DNA from: Halorussus sp. MSC15.2
GTDB lineage: Archaea; Halobacteriota; Halobacteria; Halobacteriales; Haladaptataceae
Reading direction: 5' to 3'
NCBI RefSeq assembly: GCF_010747475.1
Contig: NZ_VSLZ01000007.1
Span: 1-64,000 of the forward strand
DNA: 64,000 nt
The notes beneath the pieces are model-generated. The model saw only the letters and a program-made list of their open reading frames with translations. It had not been told where the DNA came from and did not search any database. This document shows, one piece after another, positions 36,068 through 42,978 of this stretch; the stretch's first letter is position 1, and each line of letters begins with the position of its first letter. The position numbers and the translations under genes are program-made.

Positions 36068-37378
36068 ATGCACCGCCGCCACCTCCTCGCGGTTGCTGGC
36101 AGTGTCACCCTGTTCGACACCGCCGGTTGCGCGACGAACGCCTGCTCGCCCTCCGAGACCGACGCAGTCGACCCGCCGCCGACGGCGTGGCTCCGGCCGC
36201 GCTACGGTCCGACGAACGCGGGCGCACCGACGAGTGGGAAGCGACGGCCGACCGAACGCGCCCCTCCCGACGACCCTGCGACAGCGTGGACCTACGACGT
36301 GCCCGACGACGGCGTGACCAGCGCGCCAGTCGTCGCCGACGGCACCGTCTACGTCGCCACGGGTCTCCCCGACCGGTCCCGGCAGGAGAGGACGGACGGC
36401 TCGCTGTTCGCAATCGACCCCGAGACTGGGACCGAAAATTGGTCGAGCGTGCTTCCGAAGGGCGCGACCGGGCCGCCGACGATTGCAGGGAATCAAGTGG
36501 TCGTGGGCGCGCGTGACGGCATTCTTCGCGGATTCGATACGGACGGTAAACTGCAGTGGAGAATCGGTTTCGACTCGGCACCGAACACCCCGGCCGTCGT
36601 CGGCGATATGGCCTACTTGACGACCGTGAACGGGACCGTTCGCGCCGCGGAACTCGGGAGCAGCGACGCCTGCTGGACCCACTCGCAGATGCGACCCCGC
36701 GACCACCTCGGCTTCGGTCGAACCTACTTCTCGGAAGCCAAACCGGCGGTCACTGACGGCGTCGTCTACGCCGCAACGGCGACGAGCAGCAGTTCCGAAG
36801 GCCGGGACATCCAGCACAGTCGCCTACTTGCCATCGACGCCGAGACCGGTGAGCGCCGCTGGCAGTACTGGTTCGACGCCGACGAACCGCCCCGGACGCC
36901 CGCGGTCCGAGACGGCGTCGTCTACGTCGCGGGCGGTGACGCGCTTCACGCCGTCAACGTCGCGTCGGGCGAGCGCCGCTGGTCGTTCGCCACCGGCTAT
37001 CGGACGAGCAGTGCCCCCGCAATCGCGGACGGAACCGTCTACTGCTCCTCGAAGAACGTCTACGCGCTCGACGCCGAAACCGGCGACGAGCAGTGGCGAC
37101 ACGTCAACGAGGCCATTTCCGGGACGAGAAACCACGACGACGTGACCGCGCTCACGAACGCTCCCACGGTCGTCGGGAACACCGTCTACGTCGCGTTCGG
37201 CGCGCTCGACGCCGAAACGGGCGAGAAAGAGTGGGGCGAGTTTGGGAATCGGACCGACAGCGAGTACTACTATCTGACCGACCGCGACGCCGCGGCCGCC
37301 GGAGGTCCCGCGCTCGCGGACGGCGCGGCGTTCGTGACCGCGACGTACGGAACCGTTCACAGGTTCGGTGACGCATGA
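36068..37378 (+). CDS. PQQ-like beta-propeller lipoprotein
   Basis: Start at MHRRHLLAVAGSVTLFDTAGC gives 436 residues: a short hydrophobic leader with a lipobox ending in Cys 21, so surface-anchored. At least six propeller blades are visible, each with a variant of LFAIDPETGTENWSSVL, LLAIDAETGERRWQYWF or VYALDAETGDEQWRHV and the partner VVADGTVYVAT. The protein has the BamB/PQQ-repeat fold but no enzyme residues, so a scaffolding or binding role is likely. Its stop overlaps the start of the paralogue at 37375 by 4 nt. Confidence 0.9.
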   Translation: MHRRHLLAVAGSVTLFDTAGCATNACSPSETDAVDPPPTAWLRPRYGPTNAGAPTSGKRRPTERAPPDDPATAWTYDVPDDGVTSAPVVADGTVYVATGLPDRSRQERTDGSLFAIDPETGTENWSSVLPKGATGPPTIAGNQVVVGARDGILRGFDTDGKLQWRIGFDSAPNTPAVVGDMAYLTTVNGTVRAAELGSSDACWTHSQMRPRDHLGFGRTYFSEAKPAVTDGVVYAATATSSSSEGRDIQHSRLLAIDAETGERRWQYWFDADEPPRTPAVRDGVVYVAGGDALHAVNVASGERRWSFATGYRTSSAPAIADGTVYCSSKNVYALDAETGDEQWRHVNEAISGTRNHDDVTALTNAPTVVGNTVYVAFGALDAETGEKEWGEFGNRTDSEYYYLTDRDAAAAGGPALADGAAFVTATYGTVHRFGDA

Positions 37379-38565
37379 ACCGTCGCGCGCTCCTCGCGGC
37401 CTACGGCGCGGCGCTCTCGGCGGGTTGTTCGGGGTGGAGTCCGCTCGGGGGACCCGTCGGGTCCGGGTGCGACATCGCGGACGAGGTGCCGGGTGATACC
37501 GAGTGGGGGTCGGCCCGCGGGGACACGCACAACACCGCCTCGACGCCCGCAGACCGGACGCCAGCGCCGCCCCTCTCGACTTCGTGGACGTTCTCGATAC
37601 CGGGCGTGACCGGAATGCCGACCCCCACGGTGGTCGAGGACACGGTGTTCACCACCGACATGGACACGACCGTCTTCGCAATCGACGCCGAGTCCGGCGA
37701 CCAGCGGTGGCAAACGGCGGTCGACGGCCCCGAGAGCGCGGTCGTGGTCGTGGACGGGACGGCAGTCGTCACGAGCGACGAGGGCGTCGTCTCGCTCGAC
37801 GCCGCAGACGGGTCCGAGCGGTGGCGCACCGAGATACCGCCGACCTACAACACCTCACCTCTCGTCGCCGAGGGAGCGGTCTACGTCCCGTCCGACCTCT
37901 CGCTGGTCGCGCTCGACACCGACACCGGCGAGGAGCGGTGGCGATACACGACGGGACTGGAGACCGAAGCACCGCCCGCAGTCGCGGACGGCACGGTCTT
38001 CTTCGGCGACGGTGACGCCTACGTCTACGCGCTCGACGCCGTCGATGGGTCGGAGCGATGGCGGTTCAAAACTCGCGGAAGCGTCGAGTGCCCGCCGGCA
38101 ATCGTCGGCGAAACGGTGTACGCCGGGTCGAACGACGGCCGAGTGTACGCCATCGACGCAGCGACGGGCGAGCGGCGCTGGTCACACGAGACCGACGGCC
38201 GTATCGAAGCACTCGCGGTCGGCCACGGGAGCGTCTACGCCGGAACCGACCAGCGACTTCACGCGGTCCGACGCAGTTCGGGCGAGCGCTGCTGGCGCTC
38301 GGACCGCTACGTCAGCCAGTACACCGGCGGTCCCGCGGTCGGCGGTGGCTACGTCTACGCCTCGACTGGTCGGAGCGGTGGCGATACCGACTTGCGCGAG
38401 ACGGCAGTCGGCGCGTTCGACGCCGCGACCGGCGAACTCGTCTGGCGGTTCGGACCCGCCGAGAACCGACAGGTAGACCTCGGTCCCGCGATAGCGAACG
38501 GCGCGCTGTTCGCCGCTGGTGGCGGAGCGGGGAACCTCGAAGTCGCCCGACTCGACCCGAAGTAG
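37375..38565 (+). CDS. PQQ-like beta-propeller lipoprotein (paralogue)
   Basis: The 396-residue product begins MNRRALLAAYGAALSAGCSG, an RR-containing leader with lipobox LSAGC. It carries about seven blades such as VFAIDAESGDQRWQTAV, LVALDTDTGEERWRYTT, VYALDAVDGSERWRFKT and VYAIDAATGERRWSHE. It is the tandem duplicate of the upstream gene and is translationally coupled to it (ATGA overlap), so the two probably act at the same surface complex. The ligand or partner is unknown. Confidence 0.92.
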   Translation: MNRRALLAAYGAALSAGCSGWSPLGGPVGSGCDIADEVPGDTEWGSARGDTHNTASTPADRTPAPPLSTSWTFSIPGVTGMPTPTVVEDTVFTTDMDTTVFAIDAESGDQRWQTAVDGPESAVVVVDGTAVVTSDEGVVSLDAADGSERWRTEIPPTYNTSPLVAEGAVYVPSDLSLVALDTDTGEERWRYTTGLETEAPPAVADGTVFFGDGDAYVYALDAVDGSERWRFKTRGSVECPPAIVGETVYAGSNDGRVYAIDAATGERRWSHETDGRIEALAVGHGSVYAGTDQRLHAVRRSSGERCWRSDRYVSQYTGGPAVGGGYVYASTGRSGGDTDLRETAVGAFDAATGELVWRFGPAENRQVDLGPAIANGALFAAGGGAGNLEVARLDPK

Positions 38566-38624
38566 GTGTCGCGTCAACTCGTCGAGTTCGAAGTGTTCGC
38601 GATGCGGACTCCTCGCCTCGCTGC

Positions 38625-38901
38625 GCGGGCGTGCATCTGGTCTGCTCGAATCTCCGCAGATGGAGTATCCGCGACGCGGACTCCTCGCTTCGCTCTTCGT
38701 CGTTGCGTCGCGGCAGAAACGTCCTGACGGAGATTTGAACCTGACGAGACGGTCCGGGCGTGTGGCGCTTCGCGCCAGTCCGGGCGTGCGACTCGTCTGC
38801 TCGAATCTCCGTAGTTGGAGTTTTCACTCCACGGTCGTGCGAGACCCAAAGAAGGGTCTCGCGGACTTGCTCCGTGAAAACGTCCTGACGGAGATTTGAA
38901 C
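38625..38901 (-). repeat. Tandem tRNA-tail units downstream of tRNA-Arg
   Basis: Reading with the tRNA (minus strand), the tRNA 3' end at 38878-38901 is repeated perfectly (24 nt) at 38717-38740, an offset of 161 nt. Each copy is followed by a 9-bp hairpin (GCGAGACCC/GGGTCTCGC at 38839-38862; CCGCGACGC/GCGTCGCGG at 38669-38713) and then by GGAGATTCGAGCAGAC about 65-70 nt after the tail (ending 38810 and 38655). This fills the whole 315-nt space between the PQQ gene and the tRNA; no coding sequence is credible. Confidence 0.85.
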
Positions 38902-38953
38902 TCCGGTCCCTGGCTCCGCAAGCCAAGAGGATAGTCCACTACCCTATCAGGAC
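38881..38953 (-). tRNA. tRNA-Arg (anticodon GCG)
   Basis: The 73-nt minus-strand cloverleaf has acceptor strands GTCCTGA (38953-38947) and TCAGGAC (38888-38882) with discriminator G at 38881. The anticodon arm is TTGGC-TTGCGGA-GCCAG with anticodon GCG, reading CGC, and the T arm contains GAGTTCAAATCTC. No intron and no encoded CCA are seen. CCTATTAGTG on the minus strand, about 29 nt upstream, is a likely TATA box. The 3' end is duplicated downstream. Confidence 0.94.
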
Positions 38954-39083
38954 TCAACTCTACGTTGGCCGGTTCCACTAATAGGGGTTACGGTCTGATT
39001 ACGCGGGTGACACAGCGACGCAAGGACAAATCGCTATTTTTGCATTCGTGAAGACTTTGAAACCGCGTCGCCTTGGAGTCAGT

Positions 39084-39617
39084 ATGGACCGACGAGAAAT
39101 GCTCACACGTTTCGGTGGCGTCCTCGGTGCGGTTTCGCTCGGTGGCTGTCTCGGCCAGTACGAGGACCTCGCCGGGAGTGACGGCGACTCGACCACCTCC
39201 GAATCGACCACGGCGGCCGGTGAGACGACTACCGAGGGTGAACCGGACGGCCAGCAATCGTCGCTGACCGACTCCTCGTTCGACCCCGCGACGGCCGAGT
39301 GCGGGAAACCCGCGGGCGACGCTAGCGTCCAGTTCTCTCAGGAGAACGGGTCGGTCACCGTCACGGGGACGATTTCGGGGTCGAACACGTGCTACACCGC
39401 GAAACTCGCCGACGCGAGCTACGACCCCGAGAGCGGGACGCTCGACGTGACCGTCGCCTCGGTGCAGAAGGGCGGGGCCGACGCGTGCGCTCAGTGTATC
39501 GTGGAAATCGAGTACGAGGCGACGTTCTCGTTCGATGGCGCTGTGCCCGCGAGCGTGTCGGTCGTCCACGAGGCGATGGGCGACACGACGACGGTCACGA
39601 CGGCCGAGTCGGGGTGA
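39084..39617 (+). CDS. Small Tat-type lipoprotein of unknown function
   Basis: Start at MDRREMLTRFGGVLGAVSLGGC gives 177 residues. The leader has RR and a lipobox SLGGC (Cys 22), followed by a Ser/Thr/Glu-rich linker (about 28-75). The mature domain contains four Cys (ATAECGKPAG, SNTCYTAKLADASYD, GGADACAQCIVEIEYEATF) that may form two disulphides, and is otherwise beta-rich. The CYTAKLADASYDPESGTL stretch may identify a haloarchaeal surface family, but no function can be assigned. Upstream AT-rich sequence (GCTATTTTTGC near 39034) may hold its promoter. Confidence 0.75.
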   Translation: MDRREMLTRFGGVLGAVSLGGCLGQYEDLAGSDGDSTTSESTTAAGETTTEGEPDGQQSSLTDSSFDPATAECGKPAGDASVQFSQENGSVTVTGTISGSNTCYTAKLADASYDPESGTLDVTVASVQKGGADACAQCIVEIEYEATFSFDGAVPASVSVVHEAMGDTTTVTTAESG

Positions 39618-39685
39618 CGGCGACCGTAGCGACGAGGTAGAGCCGGGTCGTCGAGACTGTGCGCCGGACGCCGCGTCGAGCGAAG

Positions 39686-39696
39686 ATTTATACCCG
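39686..39696 (+). promoter_or_regulatory. Strong TATA-like element with no gene at the expected distance
   Basis: GATTTATACCC lies about 160 nt upstream of rpa2 in the intergenic region. It is one of the better TATA matches in the window, but no start codon follows at 25-30 nt. It may drive a long-leader rpa2 transcript or a small RNA. Confidence 0.35.
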
Positions 39697-39807
39697 GGTG
39701 GGCGACCAACTCGGACCGTGACCCATCGACGACCAGTCCCTAATCCCGGGCGGACCTCGCCTCGAAAACCGACCGACGCGACCGAGGTGAGAGCGCGCTC
39801 TCGACAA

Positions 39808-39818
39808 AGACAATACTT
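39808..39818 (+). promoter_or_regulatory. TATA-like box for rpa2
   Basis: CAATACTTAAG is about 35-40 nt before the ATG at 39852. Transcription starting 25 nt downstream would leave a leader of around 10-15 nt. Confidence 0.5.
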
Positions 39819-39851
39819 AAGCGCGGGCCACCCCTTCCGTGCAATACGATT

Positions 39852-41294
39852 ATGGGCGCGATAGAGGACGTTTACGCCGACCTCGACGCCGACGTATCTC
39901 TTGAGGAGTTCCGCGAGGCGGTCGAGGAGAAGGTCGAGCAGATGGGCGGTCTCGCCGACGAGGAGACCGCCGCGATGCTCATCGCCCACGAGATGGACGA
40001 GGAGGGCGGCGAAGTCGAGAGCATCGCCGACATCGAACCCGGCATGGAAGAGGTGAAGTTCGTCGCCAAGGTGGTCGGCGTCGGCGACGTTCGGACGTTC
40101 GAACGCGACGACGAGGACCGCGACGAGGGCCGCGTACTGAACGTCGAGGTGGCCGACGAGACCGGTTCCATCCGCATCACGTTCTGGGACAAACAGGCCG
40201 ATGCGGGCGAGGAGGAACTCGAAGTCGGCGACACCCTCCGCATCTCCGGACGACCCAAAGAGGGGTACAACGGCGTGGAGGTCAACGTCAACGACGCCGA
40301 GGCCGACGACGAGACCGACGTCGACGTACAGGTTCAGGACACCTACCGCGTCGAGGACCTCTCGCTGGGTCTCTCCGACGTGAACCTCCGCGGCAAGGTG
40401 CTGGACACCGACGAGGTGCGCACCTTCGACCGCGACGACGGGTCGGAGGGGAAGGTCGCCAACCTCAAACTCGGCGACTCAACCGGCCGCATCCGAGTGA
40501 CGCTCTGGGACGAACGCACCGACCGCGCCGAGGAACTCGACCCCGGCGTCTCGGTCGAGGTCGTGGACGGCTACGTCCGGGAGCGCGACGGGAGTCTGGA
40601 ACTCCACGTCGGCAACCGCGGCGCGGTCGAGGAAATCGACGAGGACGTGGAGTACGTCCCCGAGACCGCCGACATCGGCGACCTCGAAATCGGCGACGAG
40701 GTGGACATCGGCGGCGTCGTGCGTTCGACCGACCCCAAGCGCACCTTCGACCGCGACGACGGGTCGGAGGGACAGGTCCGAAACGTCCGGGTTCAGGACG
40801 AGACCGGCGACCTCCGGGTCGCGCTCTGGGGCGAGAAGGCCGACATCGACATCGCGCCCGGCGACGAGATTCAGTTGGCCGACATCGAGATTCAGGACGG
40901 CTGGGAGGACGACATCGAAGGCTCTGCCGGGTGGCAGTCCACCGTGACCGTCCTCGGCGAGGCCGACCCGTCCGTCGGCGGTGGCGCGAGCGACACCGGC
41001 GGTGACGGCGACGGCGCGAGCAGCGGAACGGGTCTGGACGCCTTCGGCGGTGACGACGGAGGCGCAACCGACGACGGCGATGCGGACACTGCTTCCGGTG
41101 CAGACGGTAGCGACGCCGACGGCGAGTTCGTCGAGTTCACCGGAACCGTCGTGCAGGCCGGCGACCCGATAATTCTGGACGACGGCGAGGAGACCGTCAG
41201 CGTCGAGTCGGGGGCCGACGTGACCCTCGGACAGAAGGTGACCGCGCGCGGCGAACTCCGAGACGGAACACTCGACGCCGAGGACGTGTTCTAA
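39852..41294 (+). CDS. rpa2: Replication protein A-like single-stranded DNA-binding protein
   Basis: The 480-residue protein has an N-terminal helical region (1-55) and three homologous OB folds (about 60-150, 165-255, 275-370), each with the repeated core DVRTFERDDxxxGRVxNVxVxDxTGxIRxxxWD. A Gly/Ser/Asp linker (about 375-420) and a short OB-like C-terminal domain (FVEFTGTVVQAGDPIIL) follow. It binds single-stranded DNA in replication and repair. Placement next to a doublet histone and HDAC matches the Haloferax rpa2 locus, so the rpa2 symbol is preferred over rpa1 or rpa3. Confidence 0.9.
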   Translation: MGAIEDVYADLDADVSLEEFREAVEEKVEQMGGLADEETAAMLIAHEMDEEGGEVESIADIEPGMEEVKFVAKVVGVGDVRTFERDDEDRDEGRVLNVEVADETGSIRITFWDKQADAGEEELEVGDTLRISGRPKEGYNGVEVNVNDAEADDETDVDVQVQDTYRVEDLSLGLSDVNLRGKVLDTDEVRTFDRDDGSEGKVANLKLGDSTGRIRVTLWDERTDRAEELDPGVSVEVVDGYVRERDGSLELHVGNRGAVEEIDEDVEYVPETADIGDLEIGDEVDIGGVVRSTDPKRTFDRDDGSEGQVRNVRVQDETGDLRVALWGEKADIDIAPGDEIQLADIEIQDGWEDDIEGSAGWQSTVTVLGEADPSVGGGASDTGGDGDGASSGTGLDAFGGDDGGATDDGDADTASGADGSDADGEFVEFTGTVVQAGDPIILDDGEETVSVESGADVTLGQKVTARGELRDGTLDAEDVF

Positions 41295-41384
41295 TCCCGG
41301 AATAATCCACGTTCGAAAACCGACTCTGGTTCCTCGAAAGACGCTTTGGAAAGAACTAAGGGCGCGAGATTCCCGGATTCTGGT

Positions 41385-41816
41385 ATGAGCGTCGAGTTAC
41401 CGTTCGCGCCGATAGACACGATAATCAGACGGAACGCGGGGGAACTTAGAGTCAGCGCGGACGCCGCCGAGGAGTTGGCTCGGCGGATTCAACGCCACGG
41501 GGCCGAACTCGCGGTCGATGCCGCCGAACACGCCACCGCAGACGGTCGCAAGACGCTGATGAGTCAGGACTTCGGCGTCGAGCAGGTGGTGGACAAGGAG
41601 AGTCTCGAACTCCCCGTCGCTCCGGTGGACCGCATCGCCCGACTCGAAATCGACGACAGCTACCGAGTCGCCATGGACGCTCGCATCGCGCTGGCGGACA
41701 TCCTCGAAGACTACGCGGACAACGTCGCCGAGGCGGCCGCCATCCTCGCACGCCACGCCGACCGCCGAACTGTTAAGGCCGAGGACATCGACACGTACTT
41801 CGAACTGTTCGAGTGA
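41385..41816 (+). CDS. hstA: Doublet archaeal histone
   Basis: Start at MSVELPFAPIDTIIRRNAGE gives 143 residues, two histone folds in tandem. Fold 1 covers about 3-65 (RVSADAAEELARRIQRHGAE, DGRKTLMSQDF); fold 2 about 73-141 (LPVAPVDRIARLEID, ARHADRRTVKAEDIDTYFE). The acidic haloarchaeal doublet forms its own pseudo-dimer. Whether it packages DNA or acts more as a regulator is debated for haloarchaea. It lies 90 nt after rpa2 and 135 nt before the histone deacetylase gene. Confidence 0.93.
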   Translation: MSVELPFAPIDTIIRRNAGELRVSADAAEELARRIQRHGAELAVDAAEHATADGRKTLMSQDFGVEQVVDKESLELPVAPVDRIARLEIDDSYRVAMDARIALADILEDYADNVAEAAAILARHADRRTVKAEDIDTYFELFE

Positions 41817-41867
41817 GTCCCTGCGGACGCCTCGTTTCGCGTGTCGAAATGCCGCGGGGAGCGAAGC

Positions 41868-41876
41868 GGTTAAATT
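41868..41876 (+). promoter_or_regulatory. TATA-like box for the histone deacetylase gene
   Basis: CGGTTAAATT is the only AT-rich block between the histone and deacetylase genes. It would place a transcription start near 41900 and a leader of about 50 nt before the ATG at 41952. Confidence 0.45.
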
Positions 41877-41951
41877 CCACTGTGCTCCAATGAAACACGT
41901 GCTACCAACTACCGAGTTCCTCTCCCGGTCGGGAGCGACCGACCCGTAATC

Positions 41952-42971
41952 ATGAACTTCGGCTACAGCGAAACATGTCTCGCTCACGACACCGGCGAGC
42001 GCCACCCCGAAAATCCGGACCGACTCCGGGCCATCCAAGAGGGGCTGGCGCGCAAGCACAGCGTCGAGTACGTAAACGCCGATAGCGCCACGCGGGACGG
42101 CGTCGAGGCGGTCCACGACTCGGACTACGTCGCCGAGTTTCGGGAGTTCTGCGAGTCGGGCGGCGGAAACTGGGACCCCGACACCGTGGCGGTCGAGGCG
42201 ACGTGGGAGGCCGCGCTCAAGTCGGCCGGACTGGCCTGTTGGTCCGCGGAGAAAGCCCTCGACGGCGACGACGGCCGGGACACGCCCTTCGCGCTCGGGC
42301 GGCCGCCGGGCCACCACGCGGTCGAAGACGACGCGATGGGGTTCTGTTTCTTCAACAACGTCGCCGTCGCCGCCCGCCACGTCATCGATGCCGACGACAC
42401 CGACGCGGACAGCGTCGCCATCTTCGACTGGGACGTCCACCACGGAAACGGCACGCAGGACATCTTCTACGAGGCAGGCGACGTATTCTACGCCTCGTTC
42501 CACGAGGAGGGTCTGTACCCGGGGACGGGCGAAATCGAGGAGACCGGCGAGGGTGAAGGGGCGGGCACGACGCTCAACGTTCCGCTACCCGCGGGCGCGG
42601 GCGACCCCGAGTACCGCGACGCCTTCGACGAACTGGTCGCCCCGGCGCTGCGCGACTTCGGCCCGGACCTCCTGCTGGTGAGCGCGGGGTTCGACGCCCA
42701 CCGCCACGACCCCATCTCCCGGATGCGGGTCTCGACGGACGGGTACGGGATGCTCACCGACCGCGTCCGCGACGCGGCCGCGGAGACCGACGCCGCCCTC
42801 GGGTTCGTCCTCGAAGGTGGCTACGGACTCGATACGCTGGCCGAGAGCGTGGCCGAAGTCCACGAGATTTTCGACGGGAAGCGCCCGCTGACGTCCGACG
42901 ACGATGCCAACGACGACGTGCGCGAACGAATCGAAGAAATTCGGAATTCGCATCCGGCGTTCGACGAATAG
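41952..42971 (+). CDS. Class II-type histone deacetylase family protein
   Basis: The 339-residue protein has all HDAC active-site landmarks: the His pair in ALGRPPGHHAVEDDAMGFCF, zinc ligands in IFDWDVHHGNGTQDIFY, the Asp in SAGFDAHRHDP and EGGYGLDTLAESV with the general features of class II/acetylpolyamine amidohydrolase-like members. It removes acyl groups from lysine (or acetylpolyamines). Immediate proximity to the doublet histone suggests chromatin or general protein deacetylation; the substrate is not proven. It is convergent with the P1B ATPase gene (8 nt). Confidence 0.93.
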   Translation: MNFGYSETCLAHDTGERHPENPDRLRAIQEGLARKHSVEYVNADSATRDGVEAVHDSDYVAEFREFCESGGGNWDPDTVAVEATWEAALKSAGLACWSAEKALDGDDGRDTPFALGRPPGHHAVEDDAMGFCFFNNVAVAARHVIDADDTDADSVAIFDWDVHHGNGTQDIFYEAGDVFYASFHEEGLYPGTGEIEETGEGEGAGTTLNVPLPAGAGDPEYRDAFDELVAPALRDFGPDLLLVSAGFDAHRHDPISRMRVSTDGYGMLTDRVRDAAAETDAALGFVLEGGYGLDTLAESVAEVHEIFDGKRPLTSDDDANDDVRERIEEIRNSHPAFDE

Positions 42972-42978
42972 AAGCGGT

